From Maribacter aestuarii (GTDB taxonomy: Bacteria > Bacteroidota > Bacteroidia > Flavobacteriales > Flavobacteriaceae): 64,000 nucleotides of DNA. The position numbers and the translations under genes are program-made. Shown here in pieces: positions 25,241-34,098 of the stretch (the stretch's first letter is position 1; every line of letters begins with the position of its first letter). The notes beneath the pieces were generated by a model. The model was not told where the DNA came from, did not search any database, and was given only the letters and a program-made list of their open reading frames with translations. Where the stretch lies: NCBI RefSeq assembly GCF_027474845.2, contig NZ_CP107031.2, positions 434,001 to 498,000 of the forward strand, in the 5' to 3' direction.

Positions 25241-26887
25241 TTAACTCTTAATTCCCTTTAGGGACTGTCCTCCTTGGTTAAGGGTTAGTGCAGTCACTGC
25301 CCCATCATCGTCCCTACTGAATATTATCTGAGCAGCCACTACTTTTAAAAAGAAGGTATCCTTGGACTCCGCAAACATTTCAAATTGAGGCTGTCCTGTG
25401 GCCTGGCCATATATCTTTCCATCATTCACCGTTACAGTGATCTTAAATTGAGAACTGAGTTCATAAACTCCTACGTATTCTTCGAGTTGGGAAGCATCCA
25501 CTGCAATCTCATTTTTTTCAGTAACTGGCATTTTATCCGTTTCAACGCCTATGTCTTTGTTGATTCTGGAATTAAAGACCACCTCTTTCTTCCCTTCCTT
25601 CATAGAAAAATCATAGAAAGCAGTTCCCCTATCAAAATAAAATCGGTTTTCGGAAACTGGAAACAATTTTAAATTTTCACTTCCATCCCTTCTACTAAAC
25701 AATAAACCATCTTTCATCGTTATACTTCTTATCACTTCATTCTCAAATTCATAATTCCCAACCCATTTTTCCAGCTTTTCGTTAGGGAGGGCAATACCGG
25801 ATTCGGCATCCGGATAAGGTTTTCCCATGGCCAAAGCGGCCATCTTCACCGCAATCTCTTGAGGAGAACTACCGTTTCTATTCGTTAATAAAATAACATA
25901 GACATTCTCATCAGGTGCGTAAACGCCATGTGTAACGTACCCAAAAATACCTCCACCGTGTTCTATACTCGGTAGGTCTTGGATTTCATCTATCTGCCAT
26001 CCATATCCGTAATTGGTTTTTTTCCCGTTATTTAAGAACGTATTAGTAAAGGCCAGTTTTTTGCTTGATTCCTTTATCAATTCATTATTGTGAATAGCCT
26101 TATGCCAGCGTAACATATCATCTACGTTGGACATTAGGGAGCCGGCGGCATATGGCAAAGTCATACTGATAAAATCAGCATTTCTAAACCCTTCTTCTGA
26201 TGGTTGGTAACCGCTTGCCCTTTTCGGAATCAATTTTGTTTTGCTCCCATAAAAGGAGTTTTTCATTCCCAAGGGTTCATAAATATGTTCCTGAATAAAA
26301 TCCGCATAGGACTGGCCGGAAACCTTTTCTATGATAAAGCCCAACAAGATATAACCGGAGTTGTTATAGTTCCATTTTTCACCGGGATTGAAATCCATAG
26401 GTGCGTTCTTAAAATAATCGATAATCTCAATGGGAGTCCTATCTATTCGGGCGAAGCTTATCAAATCACCCATATTCGTATAGCTCTTTATACCAGAGGT
26501 ATGGTTGAGTAAGTGATGCACCGTTATACGTTGTCCATTGGTTGGATAATCGGGTAGAAATTTGGTGATTTCATCCTCTAACGAAAGTTTACCCTGCTCC
26601 ATAAGCATTAGAATAGAAACCGCCGTAAATTGTTTGGTAATAGACCCTAGTTCAAAAACATGTTCAGGAGTCATCTTTACGCCCAGTTCCAAATTGGCCA
26701 TACCGAAAGCCTTACGATAGAGCGTCTCGCCATTCTTGTAAACCAAAGCAGTGATTCCTGGATCCTCGGGCTTGTATTGTTTCGTAATTAAATCATCAAA
26801 CTGAAGAGCTAAGTTTTGCCCTTTTGCTAGATTAGTTATTAGGAATAATGATATTGTAAATACGAATAGGGAAATTGAATTTTTCAT
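25241..26887 (-). CDS. Secreted class C beta-lactamase-fold serine hydrolase
   Basis: A 548-residue penicillin-binding-protein-like hydrolase. It has a signal peptide (residues 1-23), the S82-x-x-K85 nucleophile motif in ELGSITKQF, the Y174-N-N176 motif in WNYNNSGYILLG, and an HGG box (SIEHGGGIFGY) in place of KTG. The last 170 residues form two beta-rich segments (WVGNYEFENEVIRSITMKDG and EEYVGVYELSSQFKI) resembling DUF3471-like C-terminal domains. Such esterase/peptidase-like proteins act on D-amino peptides or esters; true antibiotic resistance is unlikely. It is transcribed away from the large heme protein gene. Confidence 0.9.
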   Translation of the reverse strand: MKNSISLFVFTISLFLITNLAKGQNLALQFDDLITKQYKPEDPGITALVYKNGETLYRKAFGMANLELGVKMTPEHVFELGSITKQFTAVSILMLMEQGKLSLEDEITKFLPDYPTNGQRITVHHLLNHTSGIKSYTNMGDLISFARIDRTPIEIIDYFKNAPMDFNPGEKWNYNNSGYILLGFIIEKVSGQSYADFIQEHIYEPLGMKNSFYGSKTKLIPKRASGYQPSEEGFRNADFISMTLPYAAGSLMSNVDDMLRWHKAIHNNELIKESSKKLAFTNTFLNNGKKTNYGYGWQIDEIQDLPSIEHGGGIFGYVTHGVYAPDENVYVILLTNRNGSSPQEIAVKMAALAMGKPYPDAESGIALPNEKLEKWVGNYEFENEVIRSITMKDGLLFSRRDGSENLKLFPVSENRFYFDRGTAFYDFSMKEGKKEVVFNSRINKDIGVETDKMPVTEKNEIAVDASQLEEYVGVYELSSQFKITVTVNDGKIYGQATGQPQFEMFAESKDTFFLKVVAAQIIFSRDDDGAVTALTLNQGGQSLKGIKS

Positions 26888-26994
26888 AGGCTTAATTGTT
26901 TTAGCGATTGATTACTCTAGTAAGACGATACTTGGAATATATAGTACCATTAAGTCCAAATTACTTCTTAGTAAAAATTCCTATTAATATTTAT

Positions 26995-27002
26995 TACATT
27001 TA
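26995..27002 (+). promoter_or_regulatory. Candidate -7 box before heme/HEAT lipoprotein
   Basis: TACATTTA matches seven of eight positions of TAnnTTTG and ends 25 bases before the ATG at 27028, in the divergent region shared with the serine hydrolase. Confidence 0.3.
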
Positions 27003-27027
27003 ATGCAATTCTAGCAATCCTCAATTT

Positions 27028-30000
27028 ATGAAAAGCAATAATACTAAACTATTAATCCTTGGGCTTATAACTATTCTATTAAGTTGTGAAACCAAAAAAC
27101 CCAAGGAAACCCCATTAGTGGTCGTTGAGGACTCTACAATAATTGACCAAAAAATTGCCCTTGCACGTGAAAGTATAACTCCCCTGGTGGCAGACGGACT
27201 AGAGCTGAATTTATGGGCCACGGATTCCTTAGCGCCCGACCCCATTGCTATGGATATTGACGATTATGGAAGAGTTTATATAACAAGGTCCAATAGGAAT
27301 AAAAATTCCGAATTTGATATTAGAGGACATCGCGATTGGATGACGGCCTCCATAGCACTGCAGTCCGTTGAGGAACGAAGGGCCTTTTTACATAAAACCT
27401 TTGCACCCGAACTGAGCAAGGAGAATAGTTGGCTTAAGGATTTAAACAATGATTCCATACACGACTGGCGCGACCTAGCTGTGGAAAAAGACGAAATCTG
27501 GATGTTGGAGGATAAAAATGATGATGGTATGGCAGATGTCTCCACCCAAATACTGAAAGATTTTAACGACGAGGTAAATGACGTTGCCGGTGCTCTATTA
27601 GTTCGAAAAGAAGACATGTTTTTGGGTATAGGACCGGATATGTACCGTCTTAAAGACTCTAATAATGATTTGGTTTTGGATGACAAGGAAAGTATTGCAA
27701 CAGGTTTTGCCGTTCACATAGGTTTTGGAGGCCATGGAATGTCCGGCGCAATAGAAGGCCCAGACGGTAAGATTTATTGGGGTACTGGAGACATTGGGGC
27801 CAATATTACTACCGTTGATGGTGAAAATCACAAATATCCCAACCAGGGAGTCATTGTTAGAAGCAATCCGGACGGTACTAATTTTGAAGTGTTTGCTCGT
27901 GGACTTCGTAATACGCATGAATTTGTTTTTGATGCCTACGGGAACATCATTTCATCGGACAATGATGGGGACCATAAGGGAGAAAGTGAAAGGCTGGTTC
28001 ATATTGTGGAAGGTTCGGACGCTGGGTGGCGTTCCAATTGGCAATATGGGAAATATACGGACCCCATGAATAATGGATACAATGTTTGGATGGACGAGAA
28101 ACTATATGTGCCTAGGTGGGATGGGCAGGCAGCCTATATCATTCCACCAATTACAAATTTTCATAACGGTCCCACCGGAATGACTTATAATCCGGGCACG
28201 GCATTAGGTCAAAAATGGTTGGACAGGTTCTTTCTTGTAGAATTTGTAGGAGACCCGAGCAGGTCCCACATATGGTCGTTCGATTTAAAACAGAAAGGCG
28301 CCTCTTTCGAGTTGAATACCGATATAGATATGCTGAGCGGGGTACTGCCCACTGGTATAGAATTTGGCCCCGATGGCGCGCTGTATTTGGCCGATTGGGT
28401 GAATGGTTGGGGGTCTAAAAACTACGGTCGTGTTTGGAAATTGGATGTAGATTCCGAGCATAACGATTTGCAGGAACAGCGTGAAGAAACAAAAAAATTA
28501 ATGGTTCACGATTACGAAGGTGATGGTACCGACAATTTAATAGCCATGTTGAGCTATCCCGATATGAGGATTCGCAAAAAAGCCCAGTTTGAGCTAGCTA
28601 AAAGGACCTTCTGGGGTTACAGAGCCTTAAAAAAGGTCATAGTAGAAGAAAAAAATCAGTTTGCACGCATCCATGCCATTTGGGGAATTGGGCAAATAGC
28701 CGCCGATGATAATAGCAAAGCAAAACCTTTAGTACAATTATTAGATGATTCTGATGGAGAAATCGTTGCTCAAAGTCTAAAGGTCTTAGGAGATGTAAAA
28801 TATACTGATGCCGCTTCCCAATATGTAACTCTATTAAACCACGATAACGCTCGTGTAATGTTCTATGCTGCCCAAGCTTTAGGTAGAATAGGATACAAAG
28901 AGGCAGTAGACCCTTTATTGGAAATGATTGCTAAAAATAAGGGTGAAGATTTATATTTAAGACATGCAGGCGTATTGGCGTTGTCCAGAATTGGCGAAAC
29001 CGAAACAATATCAAACCTTGTTGATAGTGACGACAAACAGCTGCGCATAGCGGCAGTTCTTGTATTGAGACGGCTACAACATCCGGACGTGGCCAAGTTT
29101 TTAACGGATGAAGACGAATACATCGTAACCGAAGCCGCAAGGGCAATTAACGATGATTGGTCCATTGAAGAGGCTCTTCCAGCACTGGCAGCAACACTAA
29201 ATGAAGAGCGGTTTACTTCCGAACCTTTACTGCGCAGGGCAATTAACGCAGCGTTGCGAGTAGGGACGGAAAATGAGTTCAAGTCGCTTATCAATTTTGC
29301 CAAGCGCGAGTCCGTTCCCAGCATTTTAAGGGGAGAAGCCTTGGCTACCCTGGGAACTTGGAATAAACCTTCTGTCCTGGACAGGGTAGATGGTCGTTAC
29401 CGGGGTGAAATAATTAGGGATAACAGTTTATTGAAGGATAAAATTGAAAAGGATATCCCTTACTTCTTGGAAAATGAAAATCCCGAGATTTTAATCGGAG
29501 TATCCAAAACCTTAGCGGCAATGGGATTGAACGCTTATAACGAACAACTTTATGGAATTTTAAAAAATCATAAGTCTCCAAAAGTAAGGGCCTCCGTTCT
29601 TGATGCCCTTGGTGCGCTTAATTTTGAACAAATGGAATCTGCTATAGCTTACGGAATGAAAGATTCCAATGAAGAAGTACGCACCTCTGCCGTTGGACTA
29701 CTCGCCAAGATAGATCTACCAAAAGAAAAACTACCTGCCATAGTAGGGCCTATATTTAGAAATGGTTCCATTGGAGAACAACAACGCATGCTAGACGTTC
29801 TTGGAGACTTGCCTGAAGAAGACAGTAACGCAATTCTAAGTAGTCTTATTCAGAAAGCAAGCAAAAATCAACTTTCCCAAGGTGTCATATTGGATTTAAT
29901 GGAGGCCGTTGAAAAGACGGAGAATGAAAAATTAGTTGCTGATTTAGCGGCACTTAAAAAAGAAGGATATACAACGGACGCCTATTTGGAAACGCTCTAT

Positions 30001-30429
30001 GGGGGTAGCTGGTGGAGTGGCCGTGGCGTATTCAACAACAATCCTACTGCCCAATGTGTAAGATGCCATGCCGTTGGCGGCTCAGGGGGTGAGGTTGGAC
30101 CTCCTCTAGATAATATTGCCAATATTCTTACGCGAGAGGAAATATTGGAATCGCTCATAGAGCCAAGTGCAAGGTTGGCGCCGGGTTACGGAAACATCAC
30201 CCTTACTTTGAAGGATGGCCAAAAAGTTAATGGCGTTTTAATTGAGGAGAATGATGTAGAACTACTATTGAGGACCGCGGAAGCCGAACCCATGGAAGTT
30301 CCCATAGCTCGTATAGCCAAACGTGAAAATTCCGTTTCCTCCATGCCACCTATGGGCCGCATGATATCAAAAAGGGAATTAAGGGATTTGATGGAATATC
30401 TAAGCTCCTTAAAAAATAGTGATACCTAG
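27028..30429 (+). CDS. PVC-type heme-binding CxxCH lipoprotein with propeller and HEAT repeats
   Basis: A large exported lipoprotein (1133 residues) with its lipobox cysteine at C20 (ITILLSC). Residues about 50-470 form a sugar-dehydrogenase-like beta-propeller (MDIDDYGRVYITRSNR, GFGGHGMSGAIEGPDGKIYW, PTGIEFGPDGALYLADWVNG). Residues about 490-990 are HEAT repeats (IVAQSLKVLGDVKY, VMFYAAQALGRIGY, VRASVLDALGAL). The C-terminal cytochrome c domain binds heme covalently through C1010-V-R-C-H, with candidate axial Met residues in SSMPPMG. The layout suggests a periplasmic dehydrogenase that feeds electrons to its own heme. The stop codon overlaps that of the opposing gene. Confidence 0.9.
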   Translation: MKSNNTKLLILGLITILLSCETKKPKETPLVVVEDSTIIDQKIALARESITPLVADGLELNLWATDSLAPDPIAMDIDDYGRVYITRSNRNKNSEFDIRGHRDWMTASIALQSVEERRAFLHKTFAPELSKENSWLKDLNNDSIHDWRDLAVEKDEIWMLEDKNDDGMADVSTQILKDFNDEVNDVAGALLVRKEDMFLGIGPDMYRLKDSNNDLVLDDKESIATGFAVHIGFGGHGMSGAIEGPDGKIYWGTGDIGANITTVDGENHKYPNQGVIVRSNPDGTNFEVFARGLRNTHEFVFDAYGNIISSDNDGDHKGESERLVHIVEGSDAGWRSNWQYGKYTDPMNNGYNVWMDEKLYVPRWDGQAAYIIPPITNFHNGPTGMTYNPGTALGQKWLDRFFLVEFVGDPSRSHIWSFDLKQKGASFELNTDIDMLSGVLPTGIEFGPDGALYLADWVNGWGSKNYGRVWKLDVDSEHNDLQEQREETKKLMVHDYEGDGTDNLIAMLSYPDMRIRKKAQFELAKRTFWGYRALKKVIVEEKNQFARIHAIWGIGQIAADDNSKAKPLVQLLDDSDGEIVAQSLKVLGDVKYTDAASQYVTLLNHDNARVMFYAAQALGRIGYKEAVDPLLEMIAKNKGEDLYLRHAGVLALSRIGETETISNLVDSDDKQLRIAAVLVLRRLQHPDVAKFLTDEDEYIVTEAARAINDDWSIEEALPALAATLNEERFTSEPLLRRAINAALRVGTENEFKSLINFAKRESVPSILRGEALATLGTWNKPSVLDRVDGRYRGEIIRDNSLLKDKIEKDIPYFLENENPEILIGVSKTLAAMGLNAYNEQLYGILKNHKSPKVRASVLDALGALNFEQMESAIAYGMKDSNEEVRTSAVGLLAKIDLPKEKLPAIVGPIFRNGSIGEQQRMLDVLGDLPEEDSNAILSSLIQKASKNQLSQGVILDLMEAVEKTENEKLVADLAALKKEGYTTDAYLETLYGGSWWSGRGVFNNNPTAQCVRCHAVGGSGGEVGPPLDNIANILTREEILESLIEPSARLAPGYGNITLTLKDGQKVNGVLIEENDVELLLRTAEAEPMEVPIARIAKRENSVSSMPPMGRMISKRELRDLMEYLSSLKNSDT

Positions 30430-31370
30430 GGCAAAAGCATCACCTTGGCTTTTGCTTTTTCAAATTCATCCATCATTTCCACCACAATTTCTGAGGCGGG
30501 AAGTATTTTATGTATTAATGCAGAAACTTGTCCTATTTCAAGTTCGCCCTCTTCCATATCACCCTCGAACATACCTTTTTTGGCCCTTCCACGCCCCAAC
30601 AATTCTTTTAACTCGGTTGTGGAGGCGCCTTTATTGTAAGCATCCTGAACTTCCTGATAGAATTTGTTCTTTAGCAGACGGACCGGAGTCAGTTCCTTTA
30701 AGGTCAAGTGGGTGTCACCTTCCTTCGCGTCAACCACTAATTGTTTAAAATTCTTATGTGATGAAGCTTCCTCACTAGCCACGAAACGACTACCGACTTG
30801 TACCGCATCGGCACCTAGGACCATTGCGGCCAACATCGCTTTACCAGAAGATATTCCACCAGCGGCAATCAAGGGTATGGTCACCTTTTCCCTAACGGCG
30901 GGTATCAATACCATAGTAGTTGTTTCATCACGACCATTATGACCCCCAGCTTCAAAACCCTCCGCAACAACGGCATCTACCCCAGCATCCTGAGCTTTCA
31001 AAGCAAATTTTACACTACTGACCACATGTACTACAGAAATTCCTTTCTCCTTTAAATGGGATGTCCACGTTTTCGGGTTCCCGGCAGAAGTAAAAACGAT
31101 TTTCACGTTCTCTTGGACAATTATGTCCATCAATTGCTCGATTTCGGGATATAGCAACGGCACATTCACCCCGAAAGGTAAATCGGTTGCAGCTTTACAC
31201 TTTTTAATATGTTCACGCAGTACATCGGGATACATACTTCCTGCACCAATAATTCCCAATCCACCGGCATTGGAAACTGCAGCCGCCAATTTCCAACCAC
31301 TAGCCCAAACCATACCAGCTTGGATGATAGGATACTTAATATTAAAAAGTTCCATGATTCTGTTTCCCAT
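30426..31370 (-). CDS. Nitronate monooxygenase / NAD(P)H-dependent flavin oxidoreductase family
   Basis: A 314-residue FMN TIM barrel of the 2-nitropropane dioxygenase family. Typical parts are KYPIIQAGMVWASGWKLAAA at the start, GGLGIIGAGS, AEGFEAGGHNGRD with the conserved His, AAGGISSGKAM and GADAVQVGSRFVASEE for phosphate binding. Members oxidise alkyl nitronates or act as quinone or enoyl-ACP reductases; which applies is unclear. The gene lies six bases after mnmA and is probably co-transcribed with it. Its stop shares the palindrome CTAG with the stop of the converging heme gene, leaving no room for a terminator. Confidence 0.9.
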   Translation of the reverse strand: MGNRIMELFNIKYPIIQAGMVWASGWKLAAAVSNAGGLGIIGAGSMYPDVLREHIKKCKAATDLPFGVNVPLLYPEIEQLMDIIVQENVKIVFTSAGNPKTWTSHLKEKGISVVHVVSSVKFALKAQDAGVDAVVAEGFEAGGHNGRDETTTMVLIPAVREKVTIPLIAAGGISSGKAMLAAMVLGADAVQVGSRFVASEEASSHKNFKQLVVDAKEGDTHLTLKELTPVRLLKNKFYQEVQDAYNKGASTTELKELLGRGRAKKGMFEGDMEEGELEIGQVSALIHKILPASEIVVEMMDEFEKAKAKVMLLP

Positions 31371-31376
31371 GTATGT

Positions 31377-32567
31377 TTAGCTAATTACACCAGAGCCAGT
31401 AAGCTCATCTTCTAGATACCAGGCTACGAACTGACCTTCGGTAATAGCAGATTGCTCTTCCTCAAAATCGACATACATACCGGATTCCACTTTGTACAAG
31501 GTAGCTTTCTGTAAATTTTGGCGATACCTTATTCTTGCACTTACCTCCATTTTACCATCAATTTCCAGTGCTAAGTCCGGTCTAACCCAATGTACCTCCT
31601 CATTTTTAACGAACAAGGTCCGACGATAGAGACCTGGATGGGATTTCCCTTGTCCGGTATAGATTACATTTTCTTGCACATCTGTATCAATTACAAAAAG
31701 TGGTTCCTTAGTTCCACCCACGTGTAGCCCTTTGCGTTGTCCCTTTGTAAAATAATGAGCACCCTGGTGTTCCCCTACCACTACCCCATCCGATATAGAA
31801 TAGGAAGGCTTCTCGGAATAAAAAGCCAATTCCGATTTTTTATCCTTGAACGATGGTATTTCCCTACTATATTTTTCGACCGTGGCCGGTATTTCCACAA
31901 TTTTTCCTTTTTTAGGTTGAAGTTGCTGTTGCAAAAACTCCGGCAAACGTACTTTACCTATAAAGCATAATCCCTGTGAATCTTTTTTATCGGCTGTAAC
32001 CAATTTCATTTGCGAGGCTATTTCCCTAACCTGAGGTTTGGTTAGTTCCCCAATGGGAAACAATGTTTTAGCCAATTGTTGTTGGGATAACTGACAAAGA
32101 AAATAGGATTGATCTTTATTCCCATCCTTTCCGGCGAGCAATTGATAGCTTTTATTCCCATTGTCGTTTTCAATAATTCCCCTTCGGCAATAGTGGCCTG
32201 TAGCCACATAATCGGCCCCTAAATCCAATGCAATCTTTAAAAATACATCAAACTTAATTTCGCGGTTACATAGCACATCCGGATTTGGGGTTCTCCCCAT
32301 TTCGTATTCCCGGAACATATAATCTACGATACGCTCTTTGTACTCAACACTCAGATCTACCGTTTGAAAGGGGATGCCTAATTTCTCGGCTACAATCAAT
32401 GCGTCGTTGCTATCCTCCAACCACGGACATTCTTCTGAAATGGTCACCGAATCGTCGTGCCAGTTTTTCATGAAAAGTCCAATAACATCATAGCCTTCCT
32501 TCTTCAAAAGATAGGCGGCGACGCTAGAATCTACTCCCCCGGAAAGTCCTACAACTACTTTTTTCAT
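31377..32567 (-). CDS. mnmA: tRNA-specific 2-thiouridylase MnmA
   Basis: A 396-residue ATP-pyrophosphatase that puts sulfur on U34 of Lys, Glu and Gln tRNAs. The PP-loop is S9-G-G-V-D-S14 right after the start ([15 protein letters not shown]). Both catalytic cysteines are present, in [13 protein letters not shown] and in [10 protein letters not shown], and the C-terminal domains are complete. The frame is open 132 bases further upstream, but the conserved N-terminus and tandem promoter boxes at 32587-32602 fix the start at 32567. It is followed after six bases by the flavin oxidoreductase gene. Confidence 0.96.
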   Translation of the reverse strand: MKKVVVGLSGGVDSSVAAYLLKKEGYDVIGLFMKNWHDDSVTISEECPWLEDSNDALIVAEKLGIPFQTVDLSVEYKERIVDYMFREYEMGRTPNPDVLCNREIKFDVFLKIALDLGADYVATGHYCRRGIIENDNGNKSYQLLAGKDGNKDQSYFLCQLSQQQLAKTLFPIGELTKPQVREIASQMKLVTADKKDSQGLCFIGKVRLPEFLQQQLQPKKGKIVEIPATVEKYSREIPSFKDKKSELAFYSEKPSYSISDGVVVGEHQGAHYFTKGQRKGLHVGGTKEPLFVIDTDVQENVIYTGQGKSHPGLYRRTLFVKNEEVHWVRPDLALEIDGKMEVSARIRYRQNLQKATLYKVESGMYVDFEEEQSAITEGQFVAWYLEDELTGSGVIS

Positions 32568-32586
32568 ACCACCATATTGGTCGGTA

Positions 32587-32602
32587 CAAAAGTACAAAAT
32601 TA
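32587..32602 (-). promoter_or_regulatory. Tandem -7 boxes of mnmA
   Basis: Two adjacent perfect matches to TAnnTTTG occur on the minus strand: TAATTTTG (32602-32595) and TACTTTTG (32594-32587), 20 to 35 bases before the mnmA ATG. They also decide the start, because the open frame extends upstream of them. Confidence 0.45.
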
Positions 32603-32786
32603 CAAACCACCTTAGTGCTAAGATTGTAGTGAAACGGAAGCAACCAATCCTATTTTTTGCATCTTTATTACAATATAGTGTTCTAATGGAAAAGGACACT
32701 CAATGCTAAAATTGTCTTAAAATAAAACACATATTTCTACTGAAGGACAAAAAATTGCCAACTTTAAATTCTAAAAAAAGAATATT

Positions 32787-33785
32787 ATGAAAAAAGTATT
32801 TGAACAAAAAGCACCCTATTTAATCCTCACATTGTTATTTCTGGTGCTATCCTGTAATCTAGATGATGATGCAGATACCATTCCCGTACCTGATAGTAAC
32901 ATTGTGGATTTAGCCATTGCTTCTCCTGAACTTTCCACTTTGGTAACCGCGCTACAACGGGCCAATCTTGCTGGTACTCTAGAAGGTTCCGGGCCATACA
33001 CTGTTTTGGCTCCCAATAATGATGCCTTTGATAATTTCCTTTCCCTAGCTGGTTTTGCAAGTGTGGAAGACGTTCCCGTTGATGTACTCTCTCAACTATT
33101 ATTAAATCATGTTCTTGAGGGTAGACTGGATACAGCTCCGCTAATAAATTTGGGAAATAGTTATTTAGAAACAAGTGCTAGTGGGCCAGCTGCCAATACC
33201 AATTTGGCACTTTATTTTAGGGCTTCGGACGAGATCATATTCAATGGTATTTCATCTATTGAGGAAAGAGATATTGTAGCTTCTAATGGTATAATCCATA
33301 TTGTCGATGCGGTAATTCCTTTGCCAACCATTGAGACATTTGTTGCGACAGACGAGAATTTAGGAGATTTGGAAACCGCATTGGATCTAATCTCACCTGT
33401 TAGTGATATTCCTTCCTTTTTAGCAGACGGCCAAAGCGGTCCTTTCACCATTTTTGCACCGCTAAACCAAGCATTTGACGATTTACTGGCAACTAACGAG
33501 GATTGGGACTTCTTAAGCGACATTGATGAAGATTTATTGACTTCGGTTCTAGCACATCACGCACTCAGCGGAAATATACGTATTTCAGACATTAACAGCG
33601 GTCAGACCAACACGACGCTGGAAGGCGATGATCTTACTTTTAATATTGTTGCCGGAAATATTAGCATTACTGATGCTACCGGAAATAACGACATCGGCGT
33701 AGATGGTGCCTTCAACAATATTCAAGCTACCAATGGGGTCATACACGTAATTAATAAAGTAATGATCCCGGATACGACGAACTAG
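32787..33785 (+). CDS. Fasciclin (FAS1) lipoprotein with two FAS1 domains
   Basis: A 332-residue lipoprotein (signal peptide ending VLSC, lipid on C23) with an acidic linker and two FAS1 domains. Domain 1 runs from NIVDLAIASPELSTLVTAL to IIHIVDAVIPLP and domain 2 from TIETFVATDENLGDLETAL to VIHVINKVMIP. Each has the GPYTVLAPNNDAF or GPFTIFAPLNQAF signature and an alpha-helical LLNHVL or LAHHAL segment. FAS1 proteins mediate adhesion and matrix contacts at the surface. It is the first and smallest of three tandem fasciclin genes and has its own terminator. Confidence 0.93.
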   Translation: MKKVFEQKAPYLILTLLFLVLSCNLDDDADTIPVPDSNIVDLAIASPELSTLVTALQRANLAGTLEGSGPYTVLAPNNDAFDNFLSLAGFASVEDVPVDVLSQLLLNHVLEGRLDTAPLINLGNSYLETSASGPAANTNLALYFRASDEIIFNGISSIEERDIVASNGIIHIVDAVIPLPTIETFVATDENLGDLETALDLISPVSDIPSFLADGQSGPFTIFAPLNQAFDDLLATNEDWDFLSDIDEDLLTSVLAHHALSGNIRISDINSGQTNTTLEGDDLTFNIVAGNISITDATGNNDIGVDGAFNNIQATNGVIHVINKVMIPDTTN

Positions 33786-33805
33786 ATATTTCAGAATTTG
33801 TCAAA

Positions 33806-33832
33806 AAAAAGCCGCTCTTAGCGGCTTTTTTC
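33806..33832 (+). terminator. Rho-independent terminator after first fasciclin gene
   Basis: A 12-base stem (AAAAAAGCCGCT at 33806-33817 with AGCGGCTTTTTT at 33821-33832) with a three-base loop and a run of six T follows the stop by about 20 bases. Confidence 0.92.
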
Positions 33833-34098
33833 ATTTAAAAATTTTGAATGAAATACCATTCATCTATTCGCTATGAGCGATAAAAGTTATAATCTTCCTA
33901 ATTTTGTTAAACTTTTAAGAAAATATATTAAACAAAAGAAATCTATTCATAATATTACAGTGTGAGTCTATTTGGATTGCATACGTTACAATATCTGTAA
34001 TTACACATAGTTCTTGACTTACTGCTGAAATGAACACTTTGTTCGCTTTGCTTATTTATTATTTAAACAAATTATCAATATTCCTAAAAACAATTAAA
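33833..34098. other. Intergenic region before second fasciclin gene
   Basis: Together with the terminator this gap is 313 bases. It holds the 37-base dyad element at 33902-33938 and otherwise A+T-rich DNA. An open frame extends the next gene upstream to 34030, but that part does not look coding. Confidence 0.5.
33902..33938. promoter_or_regulatory. Conserved dyad element upstream of fasciclin gene 2
   Basis: A 37-base element starts TTTTGTTAAACTTTT and ends AAACAAAAG. The ends form an imperfect inverted repeat, and the same element with the same length occurs at 36077-36113 before the third fasciclin gene (30 of 37 positions equal, both ends perfectly kept). It is a candidate regulator-binding or alternative sigma factor site; the binding protein is unknown. 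Confidence 0.4.

Noticed and set aside
25241-26887. Antibiotic-resistance beta-lactamase
   Set aside because: SxxK and YxN motifs are shared by many esterases and peptidases; the HGG box and extra C-terminal beta domains point to the general serine hydrolase group.
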